A stretch of DNA of 64,000 nt from Mucilaginibacter gotjawali (lineage in GTDB: Bacteria > Bacteroidota > Bacteroidia > Sphingobacteriales > Sphingobacteriaceae): contig NZ_AP017313.1 of NCBI RefSeq assembly GCF_002355435.1, positions 5,890,001 to 5,954,000 of the forward strand, given 5' to 3'. Under the pieces are notes generated by a model. The model searched no databases and had not been told where the DNA came from. It saw only the letters and a program-made list of their open reading frames with translations. Positions 1 through 9,920 of this stretch are shown here, piece after piece (positions within the stretch are counted from its first letter, which is position 1; every line of letters starts with the position of its first letter). The position numbers were made by a program, and so were the translations under genes.

Positions 1-100
1 TACAGATTGTGGAATAATGACACTCTGCTGTGGAAAATGTCTTAAAATTATTAATTAATAATATAATTTTACCGCCTATATTTGCTTCAATAAAAAACAC

Positions 101-120
101 AAGCAGCTTTTCGCCTGCTT
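101..120 (+). terminator. weak hairpin, possible terminator of a gene left of the window
   Basis: A 6-bp stem (AAGCAG / CTGCTT) with an 8-nt loop is followed by TTTTC. It lies in the 224-bp gene-free left edge and could end a plus-strand gene outside the window. The T-run is short, so this is a weak call. Confidence 0.25.
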
Positions 121-224
121 TTCAACAAAAATACTGTTTGGCGTATTTTTTGCATAGCTATATCAGCATTGAGATAAATTATTGATTAGTAAAAAATTGA
201 ACAGGGCCTTGATCACTTATTTAA

Positions 225-3200
225 ATGATTATGGTCGATCGGTTTTTACTAACTTTAATTATCGTCCTTGGGTGGTGTTCAACTCAAGCAGCTATAACCT
301 TTGACTGGAAAGGAACGAGTACTACCTGGGCTGCATCAACCTCATGGACAGAAAATGGCGGAACGGGTGATTATCCCGGTTCAGGTGGCCGAACAACCGA
401 TGTTGTTCGTTTTGGTATGTCAGGTACCTTTTCCAGTCAGCCCACACTTACTTCATCCATTACAATAGCCTCTATAGAATTTGGTGGCGGATACCAAACT
501 GCGGGTACGCAGCTAACCGTGAATGGCGCTACGCTTACCGTTACTACCATAACCCAGGATATCAACACCACCAGCGGCGGCTTCACAATCTATGACTATT
601 TACAGGGTACGGGAACTATAACTTGTACCAATATAAACGTTGGTAGTGGTTCAAGCACCTCTGGAACAAATAATTTTATGCTTTCAGATATCGCAACGCT
701 CAATGTTTCAGGCAACGTAACGATCACAACAAATGCCAATATTCAAAACGGATGCGGCTTCAGGCTTGAAAGTGGTAATATGTACTTAACCGGACAGGTG
801 ATTTTTAACAAATTAACAGGCATAAACGCTTCAAACTCGGCATATTTTACCATAAATACGGTAACCCAGTCAGGCGGCACTGCCACAACACCACATTTAT
901 ATTTGTCCAATGCCAATCCACTCGGAACCATCCCAAGCCCTTACGCATCAGTAAATTTTTACGGAGACCATGGTGGCACCAGTACGGTAACCTATACCGC
1001 TGCAAGCCCCAAAATATACACAACCGCTACGGCGGGTTTTGGATCAGGCGGCGGCACAATTGATACAACCAAAGCAAGCTATGATTATTTAACCATACAG
1101 GGCTCGGGCACCGCGACCGTTGGCGGCAGCACTGTGGGCGCGTTAAAAGTAACGGGCGATTTAACTACTAACAGCCCGGTTACCTTTGCGCCGGCAGGTG
1201 CAAGCGCAACCAATACCTCAGTTGGTGGCAACTGGAATAATACTTCAACTGTAACCGGCGGTGCGGGTACTTTTGCCATTACCGGAAATGTTGCAAACTC
1301 AGGGCCGATGACGCTATCATCCGGAAACCTGGATGTGGGTAGCAGTCTTACCAATTCATCAACCATAACTGCGGGCAGCGGCAGTATCATCGTTGATGCC
1401 GGTTTATCAACTTCAGGTACATTAACGTTGTCGTCAGGGGCCTTAAAAGTTGGTGGCAATTATACAAACAGCGGAACTTTTACAGCCGGTACAGGAACGG
1501 TTTATTTTAACGGCGCATCAGCCCAGTCTCTTACCGACAACAGTTCGGCCGGCACTACCCTTAATAATTGCGACTTTAGCGGAGCCGGTACAAAAACATT
1601 ATCAGGAACCGGCAAATTTGCGGTTTCATCATCGGGTGTGCTGACCATGGAAGCAAGTACGACTTTGCAAACCGGCGGTATACTTACGCTCAATTCAGCC
1701 AGTACAGGTTCAGCAACAGTAGGCGCTATTCCATCAACTTCAAGTATCACCGGCACGGTGAATGTACAACGTTATATCAGCGGCGGCAGCAACACCTACC
1801 GCAGTTACCGGCTGTTGTCATCGCCGGTATACACAGCAACCTCTGGCTCAATTCATTATTCCGACCTTAGTTATCTGCCGTTATATTCGCCCATTACGGG
1901 CACGTTGGGAACAGGCGGAGGCATGACTAAAAGTGGAAATCCATCGATGTACCTGTACCGTGATAATATGGCTTTTACCAACAGCACCTTTAATACGGGC
2001 AATTTTAGGGGGATAAACAAGATCAACAACTCGCCGCTTTATGCTGTCGGTGTTGATTACGACGGTACTTATAATCTAACAGTAGGTACAGGGATTATGT
2101 TTTTTTACCGTGGCGACCTAACCAACCTGGCTAACAAATTTACCACGACAACCAGCGCCGAAGCGACTGTTCTTTCATCCACCGGCACCTTAAATCAGCA
2201 GGCTGTTACGGTAACCAATTGGTATACAGGCTTAACAACTTTGCAATGCTCAACAGTTACGGGTAACACAGGTTACTCGGGCTATAACCTGGTAGGTAAC
2301 CCTTACGCCAGCTCCATCGACTGGAATACTTACAGCACCACCACTTCAACAGCTGGCATTTACGCGCCGAGCGTTGGCCCTACCATTTATGTTTTTAACC
2401 CGGTAACAAAAGTATACGCTACTTACAGCGGAGGCGTCGGCCTGAACGGTGGAAGCAATATTATTCCAAGCGGACAAGGCTTTTTTGTAAAAGCCTCTTC
2501 AAGCAGCGCCCAATTGATTTTTCACGAGTCTGCAAAAACAAACTCACAACTTACCGGACCTACTGCGGCATCAGGAACAACATTATTATTAAGTACAGCG
2601 CCTATTCAGAGCAGCGTTTTACAATACCTACGCATAAATTTGGCTGCCGATACCATTGAAAAAGAGGAAACCATTGTACGTTTTGACAATTCGTCAAAAA
2701 CAACTTATGATATTAACGAAGATGCCCAATATCTGCCCGGAAGTGGCAGGATCAGCCTCTCGAGTATGACCGCAGACAGTGTTCCGGTGGCCATTAACAA
2801 TATGCCATTGCCTAAGCGGACCCAAAGCATAAAATTGGTTGTTAAAACAGCGGCAGACGGTCAATTCACTTTAAACATGACCGAGTTAAAAAGCATCCCG
2901 CAACTGTTCCAGGTTTGGCTAAAGGATGCTTATAATAAAGATTCCCTGGATTTCAGGCATAACCCTATCTATACTTTTGACGTGCTGCACAGCGATACAA
3001 ATTCATTTGGCGCAAACCGGTTCAGCCTGGTTATCCGCCAGGACCCCGCCTTAATGATCCACCTGCTAAGTTTTGGCGCGTCTAAGACAAGCAATGGTTC
3101 GCAGGTGGTTTGGAATACTGAAAACGAACAGAATTATACCAACTTTACTGTTGAGCGAAGCAATGATGGTGGCGTAACTTTCGCCGTATTAGGCGGTGTT

Positions 3201-3437
3201 TCTTCAGACACACAGGGCACCTATAGTTTTTTGGATAAAAACCCGCCGCTGGCCACTGATATGTACCGGTTGAAAATACAGGACATTAACGGCTCCATTA
3301 CCTATTCAAACGTGGTTACGCTAATTTACGGCAATGCAACAACTAATGTTGCAAAAAGCAATATTAGTATTTATCCGAATCCGTCAAACGGGATCATCAA
3401 CCTGGCGATAACTGCCGGGGGAATCCTTTACAGGTAA
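225..3437 (+). CDS. large secreted T9SS-type surface protein, C-terminus cut by a frameshift
   Basis: This is a secreted, probably surface-attached protein; I cannot name its ligand or activity. It begins with a signal peptide (a start at the third codon, MVDRF, is equally possible). Residues about 30-480 are rich in T/S/G/N, with many short beta-strand repeats that suggest a beta-helix passenger. Residues about 780-1060 form a module shared with two other genes in this window (3996 and 9921), containing KDSLDFR, an SFG.NRF..VIRQ block and a VERS.DGG fibronectin-like stretch. The frame then enters the T9SS type A sorting domain (IYPNPSNG) and stops early at ILYR. The missing end lies in another frame at 3422-3655. 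One extra G in the G5 run at 3417-3421 restores the reading, so the complete protein would be about 1,143 residues. Confidence 0.8.
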   Translation: MIMVDRFLLTLIIVLGWCSTQAAITFDWKGTSTTWAASTSWTENGGTGDYPGSGGRTTDVVRFGMSGTFSSQPTLTSSITIASIEFGGGYQTAGTQLTVNGATLTVTTITQDINTTSGGFTIYDYLQGTGTITCTNINVGSGSSTSGTNNFMLSDIATLNVSGNVTITTNANIQNGCGFRLESGNMYLTGQVIFNKLTGINASNSAYFTINTVTQSGGTATTPHLYLSNANPLGTIPSPYASVNFYGDHGGTSTVTYTAASPKIYTTATAGFGSGGGTIDTTKASYDYLTIQGSGTATVGGSTVGALKVTGDLTTNSPVTFAPAGASATNTSVGGNWNNTSTVTGGAGTFAITGNVANSGPMTLSSGNLDVGSSLTNSSTITAGSGSIIVDAGLSTSGTLTLSSGALKVGGNYTNSGTFTAGTGTVYFNGASAQSLTDNSSAGTTLNNCDFSGAGTKTLSGTGKFAVSSSGVLTMEASTTLQTGGILTLNSASTGSATVGAIPSTSSITGTVNVQRYISGGSNTYRSYRLLSSPVYTATSGSIHYSDLSYLPLYSPITGTLGTGGGMTKSGNPSMYLYRDNMAFTNSTFNTGNFRGINKINNSPLYAVGVDYDGTYNLTVGTGIMFFYRGDLTNLANKFTTTTSAEATVLSSTGTLNQQAVTVTNWYTGLTTLQCSTVTGNTGYSGYNLVGNPYASSIDWNTYSTTTSTAGIYAPSVGPTIYVFNPVTKVYATYSGGVGLNGGSNIIPSGQGFFVKASSSSAQLIFHESAKTNSQLTGPTAASGTTLLLSTAPIQSSVLQYLRINLAADTIEKEETIVRFDNSSKTTYDINEDAQYLPGSGRISLSSMTADSVPVAINNMPLPKRTQSIKLVVKTAADGQFTLNMTELKSIPQLFQVWLKDAYNKDSLDFRHNPIYTFDVLHSDTNSFGANRFSLVIRQDPALMIHLLSFGASKTSNGSQVVWNTENEQNYTNFTVERSNDGGVTFAVLGGVSSDTQGTYSFLDKNPPLATDMYRLKIQDINGSITYSNVVTLIYGNATTNVAKSNISIYPNPSNGIINLAITAGGILYR

Positions 3438-3655
3438 ACTCTTCGCTGTCAATGCCTGGCGTAAAAGGAAGTATTTCACAAGCGTACGATATCAAAATTA
3501 TCAGTACTGCCGGCGCCTTGATCAAAACTACTACCACCACCTCAGCATCATGGCAGGACAATGTGAGCAATTTAACCCCTGGAACGTATATTATTCAAGT
3601 AGTAAATAACAAAGATAAAAGCCTGGTAGGGAAAAGCACATTTGTTAAAATGTAA
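3422..3655 (+). pseudogene. detached C-terminal T9SS sorting domain of the preceding gene
   Basis: This is the displaced tail of the gene starting at 225. In this frame the sequence reads NPLQVNSS, continues through YDIKI and PGTYIIQV, and ends in GKSTFVKM. That matches the end of the paralog at 3996-5165 (PGTYIIQV, GKSTFIKL). It has no signal peptide or start of its own; the internal ATG at 3452 is unlikely to be used. T9SS type A C-terminal domains are recognised by the outer-membrane translocon for export and anchoring, so losing it would probably strand the protein in the periplasm. The break may be a sequencing error, a real mutation or phase variation at the G run. Confidence 0.75.
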
Positions 3656-3995
3656 TGATCCCCGGCACTAAATCGATACTCGCGGAATCCTATATAACCG
3701 TTTGGAGTGCGATTCATGATAAAGCTGCAGTGCTTATTCATGGAAACTTTCCGTCAAGCAAATTCCTCAAATAGTTTTCCAAAAACCGGACGAGGAATTT
3801 TTTTATACAAAGGGGAATAATATACTCATTTATTCATCTTCCCGCCCTGATAATGATTGCATTAGCAATAAAAAGACCTTTTTCTTTATAAAAATCGACG
3901 CTTTTTTATTTTGGCGCAGTTATTGCCTGTATACTAAACGAACCGATAAACTATTGATTTAAAAATGCAGGGCCTCAATCTTTTAAATTAAGATT
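3656..3995. other. 340-bp intergenic region with a leader shared between two paralogs
   Basis: No gene is seen. The last 45 bp before the ATG at 3996 resemble the bases just before the ATG of the first gene at 225: both have ATTGATT, an A-rich stretch, CAGGGCCT, a GATC- or AATC-like block and TTAAAT close to the start. This suggests that the two paralogs were duplicated together with their promoter or leader. Confidence 0.5.
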
Positions 3996-5165
3996 ATGGC
4001 ACATCGTATTTTGGTAAGCTTGTTTTTCGTTTCTATTTGTCTCTCCACCCTGGCATCCGGTTCTCCGGTTAAAAGAAATGATAGTACCCCCATTCCCCTG
4101 CTCCGGCTCAAATTAGTAATGGACGCATTTAATAATGATGATATAGCCATCGGTTTTGACGCGGCAGCAACAACCGTATACAATAACCAGCTGGATTCAA
4201 GATATATGGAAGGGATCAATGCGCCCGAGGGCTTGTCGAGCCTGTCATCTGACGACATTCAACTGTCTGTAAATATTGTACCATTGCCCAGGCAAGGCCC
4301 GCTGGTGATCAGGCTGGATGTGGAAGCTGCCAAAAGCGGCGCGTTTACACTGGAAAGAACCGAGCTGGACTCTATCCCGGCGATATATGATGTTTGGCTG
4401 ATAGATCAATTCGCTAAAGATTCTTTAGATCTTCGTACAGGCAACCGTTATGCGTTCAATATCGACAAAAACAACAGTACATCTTTCGGCAACAACCGCT
4501 TTCGTGTGATTATCCGTCAAAACCCTGCTTTAGGAATACATCTTTTATCTTTCGATGCGATTAAAGCAACCAAAACGGCCCAACTTACCTGGAAAACAGA
4601 GAACGAAGAAACAACGACAGTATTTGCCGCTGAAAGGAGTATTGACGAGGGGGCCACATTTTATATGCTGGACACCCTTAGGTCAAATGGGGCGGGCTCC
4701 TATAGTTACACCGACAAAACACCGTTAGACGGCAACGACTTGTACCGCATAAAAATAACGGATATGAACGGAACCGTCAGCTATTCAAATGCCATAACCA
4801 TTGGTTTTGGAAGCACCTTAGCTGAACCCGGAGCATCCGATAATATAAGCATCTTTCCAAATCCATCCAATGGCATCATCAACCTTTCGATAGCACCAAA
4901 AAGCACTACCGGCGCTGCCGGAAGTGCTCAAAAACAAACAAGCTCCACCGCTAAACAAAACCTGGCTGCAATTTTGCCAGCCGGAAGCGCTTCATATGAT
5001 ATTAAGATTTTTAATATCAACGGATCTGTTTTAAAGGAAAGCACTTCAGCAGCAGCCAGCTGGCAAACTAATGTCAGCACCCTTTTGCCGGGAACCTATA
5101 TTATACAGGTAACCAACAACAGCGATAACACACTTGTTGGAAAAAGCACTTTTATTAAGCTTTAA
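3996..5165 (+). CDS. secreted T9SS-sorted protein, short paralog
   Basis: A 389-residue secreted protein of unknown role. It has an N-terminal signal peptide ending near SGS and a middle module (about 30-270) closely related to the C-terminal third of the protein at 225: KDSLDLR, SFGNNRFRVIIRQNP, NEE..T.FAAERS and the YRIKI..MNG.VSYSN block. After a Ser/Thr/Ala/Gln-rich linker it ends in a complete T9SS type A sorting domain (IFPNPSNG to GKSTFIKL). Unlike the first gene it lacks the long beta-repeat passenger, so it is essentially the shared module plus the sorting tail. It converges on the rhamnosidase gene, with only 8 bp between the stops. Confidence 0.8.
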   Translation: MAHRILVSLFFVSICLSTLASGSPVKRNDSTPIPLLRLKLVMDAFNNDDIAIGFDAAATTVYNNQLDSRYMEGINAPEGLSSLSSDDIQLSVNIVPLPRQGPLVIRLDVEAAKSGAFTLERTELDSIPAIYDVWLIDQFAKDSLDLRTGNRYAFNIDKNNSTSFGNNRFRVIIRQNPALGIHLLSFDAIKATKTAQLTWKTENEETTTVFAAERSIDEGATFYMLDTLRSNGAGSYSYTDKTPLDGNDLYRIKITDMNGTVSYSNAITIGFGSTLAEPGASDNISIFPNPSNGIINLSIAPKSTTGAAGSAQKQTSSTAKQNLAAILPAGSASYDIKIFNINGSVLKESTSAAASWQTNVSTLLPGTYIIQVTNNSDNTLVGKSTFIKL

Positions 5166-5173
5166 GCCCGCTA

Positions 5174-7921
5174 TTAGTGCTTTGTTGTAATTGCGCTGAA
5201 ATGGTATAAACCGGACCCGACCTTTGTAACCAAATAACGTATCCCTGAGGTTGTTGTTTCAGTAAGCGGCTCGCCCGCCAAAGGCTTGCCATTTTCAGTA
5301 ACCATATCACCACTTTGCGCCGGGATATAAACCGTTGCCGTAGTATTGGCTGGTATCGCTACATCCATTAAAACAGTGTCTTTGGCTACTTTCCAGTGCG
5401 AGCTTATTTTACCGTAATTGGTTTCATAATCAGCAGATACATTTTGCAAATTACCGCCAATGGTCGGTTTAATCACTATTTCCTTATATCCGGGGGCTTC
5501 TGCTTTGGTGTCAATACCGGCTATTACGCGGTACATCCAATCGCCTATGGCGCCGTAAGCGTAGTGATTATAGGAGTTCATGCTGGCATCTTCAAAAGAA
5601 CCATCAGGTTTTATGCCATCCCATCTTTCCCAAATAGTAGTAGCGCCCATTTTTACAGGGTAAAGCCATGATGGATAGGTATCCTGCAACAGGAGCTGGT
5701 AAGCTACATCGGCATGGCCGAAATTGCTCAGTACACGGCAAAGGTAGGGTGTACCTAAAAAGCCTGTAGTAAGGTGGTTACCATACCTCCTGATATTGCT
5801 CACCAGCCTGTCGGCGGCCTGCTGCCTTAAGTTTTCGGGCAGCATATCAAATTGAAGTGCAAGCACATAGGCGGTTTGAGTATCTGACGAGATCAGGCCG
5901 TTTGGCGTTACATATTCCTTTAAATAAGCCTCCTTTATTTTGGCTAACAAGCTGGTATAGGTAGCGGCATCCTCGCTTTTACCCAACACATTGGCAGTAT
6001 TGATAAGCAGTTGTGTTGAATAGGCGTAAAAACACTGTGCGATTAGATATTTATTGGTGATGGCCGAACTGCCATCGGTATCGTCGTTCACACTATAAAA
6101 CAGCCAGTCACCAAAGTGGAAGCCTGTATTCCAAAGATCGCTTTTGCTTTGCGTTTTCATGTAATCAACCCAGGCTTTCATGCTGGCGTATTGGTCTTCC
6201 AGTATGCGCTTGTCGCCATAGGCGATATACATGTTCCATGGGATAATAGTTGATACATCGGCCCAGCCGGTACTTGCCCCGGGGCCATCAGTTGCGTCAG
6301 TTCTGCCAATCACATTTGGAATTACAAAGGGTATACTCCCGTTTTTATATTGGTCGGCGGCCACATCTTTAAGCCATTTGGAAAAAAAGTTGTGTACATT
6401 CATGTTATAGGATGCCGTGCGCGAAAAAACCTGCGCATCGCCGGTCCAGCCTAAACGTTCGTCGCGCTGAGGGCAATCCGTTGGCACATCCAAAAAATTG
6501 CCTTTTTGTCCCCATTGAATATTATGCTGCAACTGGTTGATTAAAGCGTTGGAGCAGGAGAAACTGCCCGTGGGAGCCATGTCTGAATAAAGGGCAACCG
6601 CGGTAAAGTTTTCAGGCTTCAGGTCGCCCGGATAGCCCTCCACTTTAATATAACGGAAGCCCTGCCAGGTAAACTGCGGCTCAAAGGTCTCTTCACCGCC
6701 GCCCTTCAAAATATAAACGTCCTGCGACCTTGCCGTACGCAGGTTTTCGGTATAAAAATTACCGGCCTTATCAATCACTTCTGCATGTGAAAGGGTGATC
6801 TTGTCACCTTTATTCCCTGTTACTTTAAGTTGTACCCAGCCGACCAGGTTCTGGCCAAAATCGATTACTTTTTCACCTTTGGGTGTTGTGAATATTTTTA
6901 CGGGCTTATAGGTTTCGTGTTTGCGAACCGGCTCGCTGTTGGTGGCTACCAAAATGTCCTTCCGGAAATCCTGCACTTTTACGCCGTCCCAGTTTTTATC
7001 ATCAAAGTTGATAACGGACCAATCTTTTTGCTGCATATTATCATCAATAGTGGCTCCGTAATAAATCTCCGCAAAGCGCACCGGCCCGGTTGACGATTTC
7101 CAGCTGCCATCAGAAACAACGGTAGCTTTTGAACCATCCGCATAAGTTACCTCGAGCTGGAATAAAAGTGAAATATCCTTGCCATAAAGATTAGGTAGCG
7201 GGTTAAAACCAATATGACCGCGATACCAGCCATTGCCAAGTACAGCGCCTGCGGCGTTTTTGCCCTCTTTCAGCAAAGCCGTAACATCATAGGCCTGGTA
7301 CTGCAGCCGCTTGTTATAACTTGTCCATCCGGGTGTTAAATAAGCATCGCCAACCCTGTGGCCGTTGAGTTGTGCTTCATAAAGCCCGTGTGAGGTAATA
7401 AAAAGGGTTGCCGATGCGATCTTTTTATTAAGCGAAAATTCCTTTCTGAACAAAGGGCTGGGACGCATGACCGAATCTTCAACATAACCGGGGCTTATCC
7501 ATTGTGCTTTCCAGTCGGCAGGCGTTAGCATACCCATTTGCCACGATGCCGGCGCACTCCATTCAGACGGCTTGCCGGTATTGTCCCAAACCCGCACCTG
7601 CCAGTAATATTTCCGGCCAGACAATAATGCTTCTCCTTTATAAGGAACATAAACCGATTGATCAGATACTACTTTACCCGAGCTCCAAACATCGTGTTTA
7701 CCTTTTTTCAGGAAGGCATAGGTGGTCGCTTTTATTTCGTAAGCGGTTTGCATTACGTTTTGCCTTCCCGGTGCATCAAGCTGCCAGCTAAAGCGGGGTA
7801 CAAGTGCGTCAATATTGATAGGATCTACCTGGTTTTCGGTAACCAGGTGCTGTACTTTTAGCTGTGCCGAAGAATAGCTGTAAACAAACAGGGTAAGTAA
7901 TAAAAAAAGGGTCTTTTTCAT
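5174..7921 (-). CDS. alpha-L-rhamnosidase, GH78
   Basis: A secreted glycoside hydrolase that removes terminal alpha-L-rhamnose from plant or microbial glycans. The 915-residue protein starts with a clear signal peptide (cleavage after YSSA, before Q20). N-terminal beta-sandwich domains occupy roughly residues 25-450, and the (alpha/alpha)6 catalytic barrel follows at about 455-800. The family hallmark PQRDERLGWTGDAQ is near residues 481-495, and TTIWERWDG, carrying another conserved Glu, is near 760. A C-terminal beta domain completes the usual GH78 length. It probably acts in the periplasm, since no T9SS tail is present. The sialate-esterase-like lipoprotein gene upstream on the same strand is a plausible partner in polysaccharide breakdown, but I see no SusC/SusD pair in the window. 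Confidence 0.93.
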   Translation of the reverse strand: MKKTLFLLLTLFVYSYSSAQLKVQHLVTENQVDPINIDALVPRFSWQLDAPGRQNVMQTAYEIKATTYAFLKKGKHDVWSSGKVVSDQSVYVPYKGEALLSGRKYYWQVRVWDNTGKPSEWSAPASWQMGMLTPADWKAQWISPGYVEDSVMRPSPLFRKEFSLNKKIASATLFITSHGLYEAQLNGHRVGDAYLTPGWTSYNKRLQYQAYDVTALLKEGKNAAGAVLGNGWYRGHIGFNPLPNLYGKDISLLFQLEVTYADGSKATVVSDGSWKSSTGPVRFAEIYYGATIDDNMQQKDWSVINFDDKNWDGVKVQDFRKDILVATNSEPVRKHETYKPVKIFTTPKGEKVIDFGQNLVGWVQLKVTGNKGDKITLSHAEVIDKAGNFYTENLRTARSQDVYILKGGGEETFEPQFTWQGFRYIKVEGYPGDLKPENFTAVALYSDMAPTGSFSCSNALINQLQHNIQWGQKGNFLDVPTDCPQRDERLGWTGDAQVFSRTASYNMNVHNFFSKWLKDVAADQYKNGSIPFVIPNVIGRTDATDGPGASTGWADVSTIIPWNMYIAYGDKRILEDQYASMKAWVDYMKTQSKSDLWNTGFHFGDWLFYSVNDDTDGSSAITNKYLIAQCFYAYSTQLLINTANVLGKSEDAATYTSLLAKIKEAYLKEYVTPNGLISSDTQTAYVLALQFDMLPENLRQQAADRLVSNIRRYGNHLTTGFLGTPYLCRVLSNFGHADVAYQLLLQDTYPSWLYPVKMGATTIWERWDGIKPDGSFEDASMNSYNHYAYGAIGDWMYRVIAGIDTKAEAPGYKEIVIKPTIGGNLQNVSADYETNYGKISSHWKVAKDTVLMDVAIPANTTATVYIPAQSGDMVTENGKPLAGEPLTETTTSGIRYLVTKVGSGLYHFSAITTKH

Positions 7922-8077
7922 CGTTATTAAAAAGCTTTGTTTTACTTGGGTAAGGCAAGATAGGGAAAATGAATTAAGTAATTTATACTTTTAATTTAAG
8001 TCCTTTGTAATTTTATTAGGACGAAGAAAAAAAGAAGTAAAAAACAAATACCCCTGAACACCGGCCAAAAGAGGAAC

Positions 8078-9577
8078 CTAATTACTCCAATTGTCCGTTC
8101 TGAAGGGTTCTGCCGGCAAACCTGCTGAGTTTTGCAGATCAGTGACCGGCGCATTAGTAAAAGCGTACCTGACTGCTTTTACAGGCAATGGTGTACCGGG
8201 AGGCGCCGTTATTACAATGGTGTTACCTGAAATTGCGGCCTGCCCCTGCCTGAAAACGTGGTCGGGACCGGCCACAAAAAAATATTGTTTTAAGGCAACG
8301 TTGCCGCCCGCCGTTAATCCATTGGCGGTACCCTGAACAAAATTAATTGTAACGGTGGCTTGATTGGCTGAAAACGATGCATACTGAGGCCCCAGGCACG
8401 GCACACTTTGGCCGTAAGTGTAGTTTAAAGCGAGCAATGCAAGGCGTTCGCCAACCGGCTCTTTATTTGGGGGGTGATGATTAGCCGGATCGCCTACATC
8501 CATTGTAACTGCCATTCCTGTGTTGGCAAGCAATGGGCGCATATTGGACTGCGCTTCCCTGAAATACGCGAGGTAATCTGAAAGCGGGTTGCCACCCGGT
8601 GGCGTTGTGCTGTTGTAATCTGCTGCAAAAGGGGTGAGTTGCACGTAATAAAATGGCAGTTCGGGCTGGTTGAATTTTGTACGCCACCCTTTTACCAGGT
8701 CTGCATTTAGCTGGGTATAAGCAGGCAGGGAAGGATCGCCCTGGTTGTTTTCGCCCTGGTACCACGCGAATCCTTTGATGCTGAGGTTGATCAGAGGGTT
8801 GATCATACCATTGTACAAACCAGAGCTCCCGGCCAGGTAATTGTTTGCAACATTGGGATCGTTTTCAATCGCCTCCACATTTGCCCAGTCCTGGCAGTAG
8901 GAACCGTTCACTGCCGAAACAATAATACCTATCGGCACATTAAGCGTTGTAGTTAACTTGCGTGCAAAGTAATAAGCTACGGCGCTGGTACGACCAACTG
9001 TTACGGGCGAGCAAACGCTCCAGCTCACCGGCTTATTTAAACTTGCGATGGGTGAGGGCTCAATGTCTTCCTGCACTGTAAGCATCCTGATCATAGGGTA
9101 ATTGGCTGCCGCTATTTCGGATACATAATTTAATACCCCTTTAAATGGCGCCATGGTATCAACCGGCATAACCATATTTGACTGACCTGAACAAATCCAT
9201 ACATCGCCGATCAGCACATTTGAGATAATTATTGTACTATTACCCGGGGCTTTAATTGTAATATTTTGAGCGCTGGTATTTGCGGCAGCGGCTGAAACAG
9301 TTACCTTCCAGTTGCCCAAGGCATCGGATGATGTAATAATGGCAGCCGGGCTCCAGCTTACATTTACAGTTACCTGTGTATGTGCGGGCGCCTGCCCCCA
9401 AATGTTAGTTGGCTTATCCCGTTGTACAACCATATTGTTTTGAAAAAGGGACGACACAGACAAAGTGGTTGCCAGCGTACCTTTGTCAGTTACCGGGACA
9501 ACTTTTAAATCTTTTCTACAGCCCGCAAGCACCAACAAGGCCAGCACAGGGTACAGCCAGTGTTTTTTTACTATCAT
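8078..9577 (-). CDS. sialate O-acetylesterase-like lipoprotein (SGNH/SASA family)
   Basis: A carbohydrate esterase-like enzyme expected to remove O-acetyl groups from sugars. The 499-residue protein has a lipoprotein signal (LVLAGC, Cys20), so it should be membrane-anchored. An Ig-like N-terminal region precedes the SGNH core. The nucleophile motif CSGQSNM is near residue 129, a WYQGENN block is near 272, and the late catalytic Asp/His region (GDPANHHPPNK) is near 362. These fit the family that includes sialate 9-O-acetylesterase; the true substrate could equally be acetylated pectin or xylan. It lies 156 bp upstream of the rhamnosidase on the same strand, and the two may be co-regulated. Confidence 0.85.
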   Translation of the reverse strand: MIVKKHWLYPVLALLVLAGCRKDLKVVPVTDKGTLATTLSVSSLFQNNMVVQRDKPTNIWGQAPAHTQVTVNVSWSPAAIITSSDALGNWKVTVSAAAANTSAQNITIKAPGNSTIIISNVLIGDVWICSGQSNMVMPVDTMAPFKGVLNYVSEIAAANYPMIRMLTVQEDIEPSPIASLNKPVSWSVCSPVTVGRTSAVAYYFARKLTTTLNVPIGIIVSAVNGSYCQDWANVEAIENDPNVANNYLAGSSGLYNGMINPLINLSIKGFAWYQGENNQGDPSLPAYTQLNADLVKGWRTKFNQPELPFYYVQLTPFAADYNSTTPPGGNPLSDYLAYFREAQSNMRPLLANTGMAVTMDVGDPANHHPPNKEPVGERLALLALNYTYGQSVPCLGPQYASFSANQATVTINFVQGTANGLTAGGNVALKQYFFVAGPDHVFRQGQAAISGNTIVITAPPGTPLPVKAVRYAFTNAPVTDLQNSAGLPAEPFRTDNWSN

Positions 9578-9920
9578 AGGCGTTTCCCTTTCAATTTGGT
9601 TAAAAACGAGGTGATTTTATTGTGATGCAGCATGGTTTAATTCTGCCCGAAAAATAAGGTTTAGGCGCCGCCTTATAAAATGTTTTTTGAATTTTTTATA
9701 CTTTCACGATAGCCGGTAAAAAACTGTGTTGCCGGGGATTGCTTGTTAATGTTCGGTGTCGTTAAAAAAGCAGGTGAATTGGCTTTATGATACAATTATC
9801 ATCTTAAATTAACTGTCTTATTTAACAAAGTATAAAATAATGACAAAAGAAGAGGGCTTGTTGCAAACAACAAGCCCCTTCAGGAAACAAATCAAACTTA
9901 CCTATTATTATTACAAATTA
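9578..9920. other. 343-bp intergenic region
   Basis: No gene is seen between these two minus-strand genes. It contains the terminator at 9854-9877 for the gene on its right. It should also hold the promoter of the esterase gene on its left, whose ATG is preceded by a purine-rich AAAGGGAAA that may be its ribosome binding site. Confidence 0.5.
9854..9877 (-). terminator. Rho-independent terminator after the T9SS gene at 9921
   Basis: A perfect 10-bp stem (GGGCTTGTTG / CAACAAGCCC) has a 4-nt loop. Read on the minus strand it is followed by TCTTCTTTTG. It lies about 45 bp past the stop at 9921. Confidence 0.75.
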
